Made by a program: the position numbers and the translations under genes. Under the pieces are notes generated by a model, which worked only from the letters and a program-made list of their open reading frames with translations, was not told the origin of the DNA and did not search any database. 64,000 nucleotides of DNA, taken from positions 42,879,946-42,943,945 of the forward strand of contig NC_134465.1 of NCBI RefSeq assembly GCF_047948215.1, read 5' to 3'. Below are positions 22,300-32,790 of the stretch, in pieces. This DNA comes from Lycorma delicatula (taxonomy: Eukaryota; Arthropoda; Insecta; Hemiptera; Fulgoridae). The stretch's first letter is position 1. Every line of letters begins with the position of its first letter.

Positions 22300-22794
22300 A
22301 AATAATAAACATTTTACGTCAAGCTTTTTTAATGAATTGAGGAATGAAGTGATTTTCCCGTTGATTTTTTTATCGAGTAGTATATATTGTTGTATATTTC
22401 CAATCAGATTTAAAAGCAGATGATACTCGATCCTTGAACTAATATTCTCAGTTTATCAAATAACAAGAATTGAGTGTACAGTAAAAACATGATTAATTTC
22501 AGTGAAAGCTATTGTATATTTTTTATGACCATAAAAAAGTATTCGGTTGGTAGTAAGAAATAACAAATTAATGTACTTTTTCCTGTCCGTAAATAATACA
22601 GTAAATATATTATCTTTATTCTGTAGGATTTTTTAGAATTATATTTATTAATTAATTATTTTATATCTACTGATATTTATAGTAAGTACTTAAAACATGT
22701 AATACTTGTTATAATAGGAAAAATCATAATTATTGTAGTCGACTTGAATAAAAAACAAGCCTCGTAAACATGATAGTCATTTTTACTTCCCTGT
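22300..22794. other. AT-rich DNA, nothing recognised
   Basis: No gene or repeat match was seen. Confidence 0.5.
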
Positions 22795-23990
22795 TTACAT
22801 AACGTTTTTGCACAGTGTAGCTTTAGAAGGGAAAGTATTGTAATCGGTCCAATTTGGGCATATGTTGTTTTCACTGGATCTTGACATTTTCACACCGAAG
22901 AAACCCAAAAAGCCGGATGGAAATTTTCCGGATGTTCGTATGTATGTTCGGTGTTGGTAACTAAATAACCTTACCTTTCCAGAACTACTGGACCGACTTT
23001 GGCCAAACTTGGACAGACTACCTGTGTGTATGAGGCATTGATCCATTAAATTTTCAACTTAAAAGATCAAGCGGGTGAAACTGTACAGCAAGGTTACCTT
23101 CAATGTATCGAGATTTCGCCTAATAAAGGTCATATTTCTTTTAGGTACATTTGTTAACGGTTAAAAAATATTTGCAAAATAATTTTTGAAAAATCGCACC
23201 CTCATCCCAAATACTACTTGCAGTCGACTGCTATGTTGTGAACTCACAGTAAGCGGTAGAATTAAATAAATGAATAATATTTAAAGTGTAAAAAAACACT
23301 CGTTCTGGCTGGATCTCAAGCTCGACCGTCCGGTCGACTCGGTCCTGGTGCGTTAAGTCCCACCGCTACACCGGTCTGCCGACTACACGAGCGAAACTTT
23401 TTTTTATGTTACTTGTGAAATTACATTAGTTTAGTTATTCCCAACCTAACCTACCGGGTTGGTATAGTGGTGAACACGTCTTCACAAGTCAGCTGATTTC
23501 GAGGTCGAGATTTCCAACGTTCAAATCCTAGTAAAGGCAAGTGCTTTTACTTTTACACGGATTTGAATACTAGATCGTGGATACCGATGTGCTTTGGTGG
23601 TTGGGTTTCAATTAACTACACATCTCAGAAATGGTCGACCCGAGACTGTACAAGATTTCACTTCATTTACACTTATACATATCATCCTCATTCATCCTCT
23701 TAAGTAATACCTGACGGTGATTCCCGGAGGGTAAATAGGAAAAAAAAACAAAAAAGTTATTCTCGATCGTTACCGCTAGTACCGTCAAAACCGCGCACAT
23801 TAAATACGGTATGCGCGCGCGCTTTAGTTAGAATCATTGAATTAAACCAAAAAATATTATATTTAAATGAAATTATAAATATTTTAAATTAAGTTCTGTG
23901 TGTAAGGCGTGCAACAGAAACAAAGCACAATTAAGACCTTTCCTGGAACGCAATTTTAGCCGCGTGACACGAAATTCCTACGACTCTGTT
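22795..23990 (-). repeat. C-family repeat with a nested SINE
   Basis: Full-length C copy in minus orientation, split by the SINE at 23441-23754. Shared blocks with the other copies: AAAGTATTGTAATCGGTCCAA, GGATCTTGACATTTTCAC, CCGGATGGAAATTTTCCGGA, CTACTGGACCGA, AAATTTTCAACTTAAAAGAT, a tRNA-like central segment near 23308-23400, AAATTACATTAGTTTAGTTA, and GCGCGCGCTTTAGTTAGAAT near the far end. No coding frame. The central segment on the minus strand has an A-box-like CCGGTGTAGCGGTGGGAC and a B-box-like GGTCGAGCTTGAGATCC. Confidence 0.8.
23441..23754 (+). mobile_element. SINE family S, full length
   Basis: The best-preserved S copy. The head CCGGGTTGGTATAGTGGTGA contains the A box and ACGTTCAAATCCTAG the B box. 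The body CGGATTTGAATACTAGATCG...CACATCTCAGAAATGGTCG leads to the tail CATCCTCATTCATCC...CCGGAGGGTAAATAGG and an A-rich end. An 8-bp target duplication, AGTTATTC, lies at 23433-23440 and 23755-23762. Insertion into the C repeat is certain because the C sequence resumes on the other side. Confidence 0.88.
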
Positions 23991-25760
23991 GCCAGGAATC
24001 TAACGCAAGGAAAATAATAAGGAAAGTGGGTTTTCCTTTTTCCTTCACCGATACGATTGTTTACAAACATACAAAACCCGTTTGATATTTAATCCTTCCA
24101 AGTAATACTTTGACACATTGTTCACTAGTTGTATAATTAACATCATTAATTTCAGAGAAAGTAATTTTAACTAGTACTACTTACATTTCAAACGTTTGTG
24201 GGATGTTAAGCCGCAATAAACACTGCATCGGAAAGAGTAAAATGATAAGTTAATTTGCTACGTTCTGTTTGAAGCAGTATAATAAACATACAATTTTGAC
24301 AGAATTTAAGGTAGATGTATAATTAGTTTTATTTTATATTTGCTTTAAGATTACACTGCCTTATTAATTGTGTATACACGATCAAAATTCACCAATTATT
24401 ATTACTCTACGGTAGTAAACGGAAAATTCCATCGACAGACTGAAAGCAAATGCCAAGGTCGCTTTAATCAAAGTTTTTAAAACATCGCTTTAATGTTTTT
24501 AAATTATATTTGAACCGGGTTCCTACACTATTAGATAATAGTTGATCTCATTTACTAGACCGATATTTAATAAAGTATTTTAAATATTAAAATAGAATTG
24601 GCAACCGTGTAGCTTAACTTTCGCCCGTTTATAATATAGATTAAAATATAATTTTTCGATAAAATTGAAAATAATAATTACCCTTATGACATTAATTTAT
24701 TTTATCAAAAGAAAAATAATTAAAAAAAAAAAAAGAACTTTCTATAATTGTTTGTTACAGTAGTTAAGATAAATTAGCAGAAATTAAATTCTGCTGTTTA
24801 TTTTGTTCTAAAATATAGTTAAAATTACGTCAACTTACAATTATTTTGGATATATTTGAATATCTATTATTTTTATTTTTTTTTTTAAATATCATTCCAT
24901 AAAACAAAAAAAAAAGAATGATGTGTAATGTTTTTATCTGTGTTGGAGTGTTTGTAGCTTAATAATTTTTGACTGGTTAAACAAATTTTGATGAAATTTG
25001 GCACAGAGACTCGTGTATTTGGGGCAATCTGTTGATAAATATTTGGGATCAATATTTCCCCTCGATGGGGTAGATAATGACTTCGGAGTCAATTTTAAAA
25101 AAAAATTATACTTAACATGCTTAATTATACTTAATTAAGTATTAACATACTTAATTATACTTATCATGCTTATTTTACCAGTTTTTTTTTTTTTTTTTTT
25201 TTAATTTGTATACCCACTGAATATTTTAAATTATGGTAGAATTTTTTGTTTCTTTTGAAAACTTATTCTAGGAACAAATAAAAAATCAATGTAAGCAAAG
25301 TCTTGCTTACAATGTGTTAAGCATTACTATGTGTAAGCATAGATTTTGGATTTATAAATAGAATAAGTTTTAACAAGAAATGAAAAATTCTTCATAGTCT
25401 TGACTTCTTTCTTTTCCAAAATTTTTTCATTTTTTCCCTTGAATTTTCTCTCCTTTCTTTCATCTACTGTGATTCCTATTCTATTTGTCTGGAAACTTCT
25501 ATCACTGCACTATTTTTTTGAAATGTTAGCTAGGGAAAATTATTTAATTGAAAATAATAGTTTTAAATCTTTTTCAGTTTTTTTAAACCAGATTATTTTG
25601 GTTTTTATTTTTTCGTATTGCTTTGTTAATCAAGCTTCATCTTTTCTATATAAGTGACGACCGTAAAATTTGAGTCTTCTTTTTCTCATTGTGTGGTATA
25701 ATTTTTCAAAATTTTCGTAAATTTTTTCTGATTTTCTTAATTTATAAATATTTTCAAGTT
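23991..25760. other. AT-rich DNA, no gene recognised
   Basis: Nothing coding is supported. A TTAATTATACTTA-type short tandem run lies at 25110-25160 and a long T-run at 25184-25202. The 85-codon T-rich frame at 25400-25657 is low-complexity. The stretch 24955-25085 (GACTGGTTAAACAAATTTTG, GATGAAATTTGGCACAGAGA) looks like part of a dispersed repeat. Confidence 0.45.
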
Positions 25761-25959
25761 GTGGACGGTGGATTTAAAATTTTGACGTGAAACGTCTTTA
25801 AAATCACACCGAAACATACGGGTACCAGAACAGAAATTTGTAGCGTAACGAAAACATCTATATCGTTCTGCCTTAATAACTCCCTAACTATTAGTCTCAG
25901 ACACGTAAATGCGGTATCATTTTATAACTTACACGATCAGCTTGCCGTTAGGACTTTGA

Positions 25960-26233
25960 AATTGCGTCACTGGTGACCGGGTTGGCGGGGTGGGACCACA
26001 GCGCATATCGGCCAAAACTGGCGCTCTCGCTCATTTCCATTCAGTGTAGCTCACGACTTAGACGTGATGACGTGGTGATTCTTGTGTTTGTGTTCAGAGT
26101 TTTGCGAAATAGGTAGATTTAAGTAGTAATAATCGATTTTAAGTATAACAAATTCAATATCTCAGCCTTAGCCCGCGCGAAAGCCAGCCGAAAATATAAA
26201 TTACGCATATCGTTGGAAAGGCAAGGTACCACG
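25960..26233 (+). promoter_or_regulatory. candidate promoter/5' UTR (weak)
   Basis: A GC-richer patch (GGTTGGCGGGGTGGGACCAC near 25980) precedes CATTCAGTGTAGC at about 26038-26050, whose TCAGTGT matches the arthropod initiator pattern TCAGT. It lies about 190 bases upstream of the candidate start codon at 26234. I cannot exclude that this is simply part of another repeat. Confidence 0.2.
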
Positions 26234-26374
26234 ATGTCCGCTGCCGAGCGAGTGAGACTGTTTCGGGAGCGTCGCAAAGCTGGCATGACGCGCTCAGTGA
26301 ACGACGCCGACGGTACTCCTTTACTGTTCTTTATTGTGCCTTATATCTCTTCTCATATTGTAGACCGATGTTGA
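26234..26374 (+). CDS. candidate first coding exon, unknown protein
   Basis: An ATG with A at -3 and G at -1 (ACCACGATGT) opens MSAAERVRLFRERRKAGM, continuing TRSVNDADG. The first ~79 bases are much richer in G and C than the surroundings and use codons such as GCC, GAG, CGG and CGC. At 26313 there is a GT (GACGGTACTCC) that could be a splice donor. Past it the frame turns AT-rich and ends at a stop at 26372-26374. The basic, Arg-rich N-terminus resembles N-termini beginning MSAAER that I associate with insect basic or zinc-finger-type proteins, but I do not recognise the product. It may equally be part of a transposable element. Confidence 0.25.
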   Translation: MSAAERVRLFRERRKAGMTRSVNDADGTPLLFFIVPYISSHIVDRC

Positions 26375-26576
26375 ACTAAACTGTCGTCGAATATTAGTCG
26401 GAAAAAATATCACGTACCATTTAGTATGTATCTGTTTTATGTAAAAATTAAATTCAGTACGCAGTCAATGTCTCGTTTTTATATCAACCCGATACACTAG
26501 AAGCGACTATTTCAATTTTATATTTCAAACGGTTTGAAAATTTCACCTAAAAGTTTAACTTTTGATAATATTAATA
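26375..26576. other. short AT-rich spacer
   Basis: Nothing recognised between the candidate exon and the SINE. Confidence 0.5.
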
Positions 26577-26980
26577 GCTCACCGGGTTGATCTAGTGACA
26601 AATAAAGCTATCCCTAACTTCAAATGTCAATTTAATGCAAAAAAACAAAAAAACAAAATGGTTCAAATGCATTAAATATGGTTAATTTGTCGCAATTCGG
26701 TTGTTTAACAGCTGACTTTCGACGTCAAAGGTTTCGAGATTTGATCCTAGTAAAAGCTAGCTGCTTTTATACGGATCTGAAGACTACACAGTGGATACCG
26801 GTGCATTTTGGTGGTTGAAGTTCAATTAAATACATTTCTCAGGAATGGTCGACCTGAGTCTGTACAAGACTGCACCATATATACATGTCCCACATATCAC
26901 TCTCATCTGATTGGATCGTGAGGGGTTTGTTTATTATTCACTAGTTGAACTAATTGAAACGTACACATTAAGAAAAAATA
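26577..26980 (+). mobile_element. SINE family S (long-tail form) with internal insertion
   Basis: The head CTCACCGGGTTGATCTAGTG is separated from the rest (TTAACAGCTGACTTTCGACG onward) by roughly 100 bp of foreign A-rich sequence. The body ATACGGATCTGAAGACTACA...GTGGATACCGGTGCATTTTG and the long tail (ATTCACTAGTTGAACTAATT...ACACATTAAG) match the copy at 4305-4582. Confidence 0.75.
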
Positions 26981-27124
26981 TATATTTCTGTTAATGTATC
27001 CTTTAATATGTTCTCTGTTTTATTAGAGTCTCAAAATTTCATTTGTTCCAAGGATTAATCGTCAAATATTAAAGAAATTTGATAACTAAATTCTTTTTAA
27101 AAAAGCTTACAACACAGTTATAGA
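26981..27124. other. short repeat shared with the flank of LINE copy 4
   Basis: The text from AATGTATCCTTTAATATGTT through TATTAAAGAAATTTGATAA closely parallels 29496-29585, the DNA immediately 3' of the LINE target site. The two lie about 2.5 kb apart in the same orientation. Confidence 0.65.
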
Positions 27125-27978
27125 CCTTAAGTTGTAGTCCTACAACTGTGACTTGTTTCTGATGCACACTTACACACACAATTTAATTTAAAATTTATCA
27201 TTTTATTTAAATATAATATTTTATTCGTTCATTTAATTTAATAATTCCAACTAAAGCGCGCGCGCAAACTGTATTTATTTCGCGGGGTCTGTGGTGGTAC
27301 TGGCGCCGACAGCCGGCACTAACTAAACTAATGTAATTTCACAACTTTCATGGAACAAATTTCGCTTGTACTGTCACGAGAACGATATAGTCCAAGGCTT
27401 AACGCACTAGGTACCGAGTCGACCGGACGATCGAGTTCGAGACCTAACCACAGAGCGAGTTCTTTTTTACACTTTAAATATTATTCATTTATTTAATTCT
27501 ACCGCTCACCTTTGACGTCACAACTTAGCAGTAGTTTACAGCATTTATTGGGGTGAGGGTGCAATTTTGCAAATATTGTTAACAAATTGTTTTATTCGTT
27601 AACAAATGCGCCTAAGAAAAATATGACCTTAATCAGGCGAAATCTCGAGATACTGAGGAACACCTTGCTATATAGCCTCACCCCCTTGACCTACCAAGTT
27701 GAAAATTTAATGGCAATCAATGTTTTATATATAGAATTAATCTGACCGATTTTGGTCAAAATCGGTCCAGTAGTTCTGGAGATATAAGGTAATTTAGAGG
27801 CCAACACCGAAAAAACGCGCGTGCGCGTACATATGAACATTTACACCCGGAAAGTTTCAATCCGGTTTTTTGAGTTCGTTAGGTATAAAAACGTCAAGAT
27901 CCGGAAACCGCATATACGCAAATTGGACGGATTACAATACTTTCCGATTTATAGCGCTATGTATACGGGAAAGTAAAA
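27125..27978 (+). repeat. C-family repeat, full length
   Basis: Uninterrupted C copy (~850 bp). Order: CTACAACTGTGACTTGTTTC, GATTCTAA-type linker, AAAGCGCGCGCGCAAAC, CACTAACTAAACTAATGTAA, tRNA-like centre (GATCGAGTTCGAGACC near 27428), CTTTAAATATTATTCATTTA, TGACGTCACAAC, ATATGACCTTAATCAGGCGA, AAATCGGTCCAGTAGTTCTG, TATAAAAACGTCAAGATCCG and the terminal ACGGGAAAGTAAAA. No coding frame. Confidence 0.8.
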
Positions 27979-28003
27979 AATTTTCTTTCTTAATGTATCT
28001 TTT

Positions 28004-29493
28004 TGATTTAAATGGCAGAAAGGCTCTTGGAATAGACAGAATACCTGTAGAATTACTGCGCAGTGCAGGGGAGGAGGCGATTGATAGATTATACAAACTG
28101 GTGTGTAATATTTATGAAAAAGGGGAATTTCCGTCAGACTTCAAAAAAAGTGTTATCGTAATGATACCTAAGAAATCAGGGGCAGATAAATGTGAAGAAT
28201 ACAGAACAATTAGTTTAACTAGTCATGCATCAAAAATCTTAACTAGAATTCTATACAGAAGAATTGAGAGGAGAGTGGAGGAACTGTTAGGAGAAGACCA
28301 ATTTGGTTTCAGGAAAAGTATAGGGACAAGGGAAGCAATTTTAGGGAAGCAATTTTAGGCCTCAGATTAATAGTAGAAGGAAGATTAAAGAAAAACAAAC
28401 CAACATACTTGGCGTTTATAGACCTAGAAAAGGCATTCGATAACGTAGACTGGAATAAAATGTTCACCATTTTAAAAAAATTAGGGTTCAAATACAGAGA
28501 TAGAAGAACAATTGCTAACATGTACAGGAACCAAACAGCAACAGTAGCAATTGAAGAACATAAGAAAGAAGCCGTAATAAGAAAGGGAGTCCGACAAGGA
28601 TGTTCCCTATCCCCGTTACTTTTTAATCTTTACATGGAACTAGCAGTTAATGATGTTAAAGAACAATTTAGATTCGGAGTAACAGTACAAGGTGAAAAGG
28701 TAAAGATGCTACGATTTCCTGATGATATAGTAATTCTAGCCGAGAGTAAAAAGGATTTAGAAGAAACAATGAACGGCATAGATTCTTCCTACGCAAGAAC
28801 TATCGCATGAAAATAAACAAGAACAAAACAAAAGTAATGAAATGTAGTAGAAATAACAAAGACGGACCACTGAATGTGAAAATAGGAGGAGAAAAGATTA
28901 TGGAGGTAGAAGAATTTTGTTATTTGGGAAGTAGAATTACTAAAGATGGACGAAGCAGGAGCGATATAAAATGCCGAATAGCACAAGCTAAACGAGCCTT
29001 CAGTAAGAAATATAATTTGTTTACATCAAAAATTAATTTAAATGTCAGGAAAAGATTTTTGAAAGTGTATGTTTGGAGTGTCGCTTTATATGGAAGTGAA
29101 ACTTGGACAATCGGAGTATCTGAGAAGAAAAGGTTAGAAGCTTTTGAAATGCGGTGCTATAGGAGAATGTTAAAAATCAGATGGGTGGATAAAGTGAAAA
29201 ATGAGGAGGTATTGCGGCAAATAGATGAAGAAAGAAGCATTTGGAAAAATATAGTTAAAAGAAGAGACAGACTTATAGGCCACATACTAAGGCATCCTGG
29301 AATAGTCGCTTTAATTTTGGAAGGACAGGTAGAAGGGAAAAATTGTGTAGGCAGGCCACGTTTGGAATATGTAAAACAAATTGTTAGTGATGTAGGATGT
29401 AGAGGGTATACCGAAATGAAACGACTAGCACTAGATAGGGAATCTTGGAGAGCTGCATCAAACCAGTCAAATGACTGACCCAAAAAAAAAAAA
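28004..29493 (+). mobile_element. RTE-like LINE copy 4, longest in the window
   Basis: Covers most of the reverse transcriptase domain plus the C-terminal region in three frames. Frame 1 (to ~28344): ALGIDRIPVELL, FKKSVIVMIPKKSGADKCEE, GEDQFGFRKSIGTREAI. Frame 2 (~28370-28790): YLAFIDLEKAFDNVDW (motif A), GVRQGCSLSPLLFNLY (motif B) and LRFPDDIVILAES (motif C, with Pro where FADD is usual). Frame 3 (28807-29478): EEFCYLGSRITKDGRSRSD to SWRAASNQSND. A 14-bp tandem duplication at 28331-28358 causes the first frameshift and a one-base deletion near 28781 the second. Endonuclease and 5' half are missing. A target duplication AATGTATCTTTT lies at 27992-28003 and 29494-29505. Confidence 0.92.
28331..28358. 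repeat. 14-bp tandem duplication disrupting LINE copy 4
   Basis: GGAAGCAATTTTAG occurs twice in immediate tandem (28331-28344 and 28345-28358). The equivalent position in the copy at 36.7-37.9 kb has it once, so this is a later lesion. Confidence 0.9.
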
Positions 29494-29505
29494 AATGTAT
29501 CTTTT

Positions 29506-30080
29506 ACTATGTTCACTATTTTATTAGTTTCAAAATTTCATTTATTACAAGATTTAATCGTGAAATATTAAAGAAATTCGATAATTAAATTCCTTTTGTA
29601 ATTAATTATTAAAAAGGATTTCCCATAACATTCGACCGTAATAAATATATACTCTTTAACGCTTTATACGCTTTAAAATTTACGATTTGTGTGTTCATGC
29701 ACTTAACCAGGCGCGCACTCTCCCACATTCACGTAGACTTATGCACATTTACACTTTGATACTTTGGTAAGATTATTAATTTCTATTATATTATTAACTG
29801 AACATACAATTATTTACTATTTATATTTTATAATTAATTTAAATTTAATTATAATAATCAATTATAATTTAGAAAATCAATTTTTTTGTTTTATTATTTA
29901 ATTTCTAATTTCAAACAAAATATGCTACTACTCTTTTAATATAAATATAGATTATCAGCAAAGTACGACATAAATCGATGTTAAGCCACATACAGTTACC
30001 CACAATTCGTGCAGTTGGGATTGTTTATTTACTCTTTATTATTTATTTATATAAAATATAACGATTGCCGTCATACCGTG
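29506..30080. other. AT-rich DNA, no gene recognised
   Basis: The first ~80 bases parallel 27000-27085. The rest is featureless AT-rich sequence. Confidence 0.5.
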
Positions 30081-30220
30081 CAACTTTTGTATTTTCCTTT
30101 TATTTATCGGTGTCTGTAATGTTTGTTTGTCTTTATGTCCTAAACCGTTCATCCGATAGCGATGAAACTTTGGGGAATGGTTGGACGCATGCCAGGGAAG
30201 GTTTCTGAATTAGTTTGGAC
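30081..30220. other. GC-moderate leader of the tandem repeat
   Basis: ATGTTTGTTTGTCTTTATGT and ACCGTTCATCCGATAGCGAT resemble the opening sequence of Helitron-type elements in insects, but no clear boundary could be set. Confidence 0.3.
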
Positions 30221-30500
30221 CCGCTAGGTGGCCCTGGCGTCGAGATATTTCGAAAAATTGTATTTATGATCCGATTTGCCTCATATTCAGAATACATGTT
30301 ACATACGTGAAAAGAATTATCTCTGCAAAAAATGAATCCGCTAGATGGCGCTAGGGTTGACACATTAGAAAAATTATATTTATGGACCGATTTGGTTCAT
30401 ATTCAGAATATGAATATTAGTTACGTGAAAAGAAATATTTTTGCAAAAACTATACCCGCTAGGTGGGGCCGGCGTCGAGATATTTACGAAACAAACAAAT
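30221..30500. repeat. ~118-bp tandem repeat, about 2.4 units
   Basis: Units begin CCGCTAGGTGGCCCTGGCG (30221), CCGCTAGATGGCGCTAGGG (30338) and CCGCTAGGTGGGGCCGGCG (30456). Each contains TATTTATGGACCGATTTGGT, a CATATTCAGAATA block and ACGTGAAAAGAAATAT-like text. Spacings are 117 and 118 bp. Confidence 0.85.
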
Positions 30501-30518
30501 ACACAAACAGACTTTTTT

Positions 30519-30520
<2 letters not shown>

Positions 30521-30559
<39 letters not shown>

Positions 30560-30801
30560 AAGGCATGTTCGCATGTGTGTCCGCTAAAGACCAAAAAACT
30601 AATGGACCTATTTACGCGCGGGCGAAAGGGAAAAAGGGGAAAATGGTAAAGGGTAAAAAGGAGACTAAGAGAGGGGCGAGGGAGAAGGGTGAAAGGGAGA
30701 AGTTGGAAAGGGAAAAGGGGAAGGAGAATAAGTGAAAGGTAAAATTAGTGAAGTTCAGGTATTTAATTTTTTTAACAAATTTTCAATTGTGTTCATTTAA
30801 A

Positions 30802-30883
<82 letters not shown>

Positions 30884-30913
30884 CAATAGCGAAGCATTGC
30901 CGGGTCTGTTAGT
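30521..30913 (+). mobile_element. possible Helitron-like element (3' end best supported)
   Basis: Starts TCTATATATA, runs through AGGCATGTTCGCATGTGTGT and a purine-rich block (about 30620-30735), then (CT)n and (TA)n at 30806-30880. It ends GCAATAGCGAAGCATTGCCG (a 5-bp stem GCAAT/ATTGC) followed by GGTCTGTTAGT. A short hairpin just before a (C)TAGT-like end is typical of Helitron 3' ends, although here CTAG appears as TTAG. The Lys/Glu-rich open frame at 30463-30735 is purine-rich filler. Confidence 0.4.
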
Positions 30914-31639
30914 TTTAATATATATTTTAATTAAAATAATGAAATGTTACTTTTAGATTACATATGGAAATAAAAAAATATCTTCTTTATTTGTTGTTTT
31001 AAGTTTTTAATGCGTGTAATACAGTCATTTTTTTTCTACAGATATGTTTGTTGACATTAATTTGTTGATTTAAATTATTTCCTATTATATTTACACTTGT
31101 AAATCGTAAATATAATTTACAACGTTAGTAAAGCGGCATTTATCACACACAATTCCTTTATCTACAAATTACGATGATGTTCCGTGTGCAGCTTTTGCTG
31201 AAGTGTTATTCACTAGGCTGAATATCTCCAAGATTTTAGTCGACAGGTATGCAACAATATATTATTCTACATATTGAGAAATCAATAACAGAGCTCTAGC
31301 GTAATTTTCCATAGTAAACCCGGCAATTACTACTTTCCCGGCAATTGCTACTGCTGTTCGTGGTACAACGTAGCTAAAAAGCGGAAGTCAACGTTTTTTC
31401 GTGTCGAGTTTACATGTTTTAAGATCCCTTTACGCCAAAAAAAAAACACAAAAAGATTTATAGAAATTTCTGTACGTGTATTGGCTTGTATTTTTATTTA
31501 CATCTCTGGATTGGCTCTACCTAAATTCTCTGAAAATGGCTCAAATATTTCTATATATTGTCCTATTATTTCTCTTCTTATACCTTCTTCTGATATATCA
31601 CGTCCCCCCCCCCCCCCGACACACTACTTTCGTCACTAC
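30914..31639. other. AT-rich DNA with a C-run
   Basis: No gene recognised. A run of 11 C residues lies at about 31606-31617. The overlapping plus-strand frames at 31476-31691 cross this run and are not credible genes. Confidence 0.5.
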
Positions 31640-32745
31640 ACGGAAGGATACTACACTCTCACGGGACTCCGGGTGGTTTGAAGAGTCCTGAACGCATCAA
31701 CAGCAGTGACGACACCTAGGGGCTCTGCTTCCTCCACGCACAGGTTGTTCTCTCTCCACCCAGCGCGATAGCAGTTAACGGTGCTACCATTCTGCGGTTC
31801 TACCGTTCTGCTGCCGTTCTTTGGGAATTTTCGTTTGATATTGTTCTGATCACTTTCCAGCAGCATCTATATCAAGTTGGCAACGGTCAGTCTCCCAATG
31901 ACAGATACTCACCCTTGTAATCCTCAGCCCACCTGAAGAATTAAGATATGCCTTAATGCCTTACTATGTCTTCAAGGCCGCAGTAGGCACAACCGGCATC
32001 GTCCCATCTTCTCCTGAACTCCAGGTGGGTGTTGAAGGCGCCATCTCCGTTTAAGAACTAGGTGAGCCAAAAATTGATCTCTCCATGCCCCAGACTGATC
32101 CACCTTCTTATTTTAAGGATGACTTCGTGAGTCTACCGTCCGGAAGAGGCCCCATCCCACCTTTCCTGCCACCGTTCGAGCGGTGTATCCGATGCATCCT
32201 TGTTCAAGATGCCCCTCCACCTTTCAACTTCCTCGAGTATCTTGAACTCTAAAGGGGTTACTCCAGCAACCATGAAAGCCACACTCTCCATACTATCATG
32301 TACGCGGAAGCAACCCGCAGTGCCAGGATGAGGCCTTTCTGCACCAGTGTGGCACTGTGCATTGAGGTTACTCAATGCACAGTGCCACACCTTAGCTGCA
32401 TACGCGACTGTGGATTCCTCCACAGTGGCCAGCAGTTTCCTTTTTCACTGTCTTGGTTTTCCTACATTTATCGTAAGTCTATGAGCTGTAAAGCTATCTT
32501 CTCGGCCTTCTCAACCGTTTTGTGGACAGTAAAGCTCCTTCTTTTATTCAGCCATATACCCAGGTATTTGACAGACACAGCCGGATATATGATCGACTCG
32601 CCTATCTGGACAATCTTACGTGGAAGCTTTCGCCTGCCAGCCAGAATGAGAACTTCTCCACGGCTAATCTCAGCCCCTAGTATTTTAGCCATGTTTTCGC
32701 CATTTCGAGGGACCTGTTGGACAAATTTAATTTTTGGACAAAATT
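31640..32745 (-). pseudogene. R1-like LINE reverse transcriptase C-terminal remnant
   Basis: On the minus strand, 32692-32468 gives GAEISRGEVLILAGRRKLPR, VKYLGIWLNKRRSFTVHKTV and EKAEKIALQLIDL, the thumb region of R1/LOA/I-type LINEs. 32423-32133 gives VAYAAKVWHCALS, VAFMVAGVTPLEFKILEE and PLERWQERWDGASSGR. 32130-31890 gives WTHEVILKIRRWISLGHGEI, FLNGDGAFNTHLEFRRRWDD and AGCAYCGLEDIVRH, the CxxC...H zinc-binding end. Stops and frameshifts separate these pieces. The composition is clearly less AT-rich than the flanks. The 5' two-thirds of the element is absent. A 20-bp perfect hairpin interrupts it at 32347-32390. Confidence 0.75.
32347..32390. repeat. perfect 20-bp inverted repeat, 4-nt loop
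   Basis: GTGTGGCACTGTGCATTGAG (32347-32366), loop GTTA, then its exact reverse complement (32371-32390). One arm encodes VWHCALS of the LINE frame; the other is an inverted duplicate inserted into it. Confidence 0.95.
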
Positions 32746-32790
32746 AAAAAAGATGGAATAGTTTTCATTACTATAAATTTTTTTATTTTT

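Noticed and set aside
25400..25657. 85-codon Phe-rich frame as a membrane protein
   Set aside because: Hydrophobicity follows from T-rich DNA; there is no start context or family match.
29157..29516. 119-codon minus-strand frame (QSFDWFDAALQDSLSSASRF type), also at 34612, 36712 and 60046
   Set aside because: It is the antisense of the LINE C-terminal coding region and recurs wherever that LINE occurs.
30221..30500. CRISPR-like array
   Set aside because: The units are whole ~118-bp tandem copies without distinct spacers, in a eukaryotic setting.
30463..30735. Lys/Glu/Arg-rich 90-codon frame
   Set aside because: Encoded by purine-rich simple sequence continuous with a (TA)n tract.
32298..32747. 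149-codon plus-strand frame
   Set aside because: Antisense of the R1-like LINE remnant, whose minus-strand translation gives recognisable motifs.
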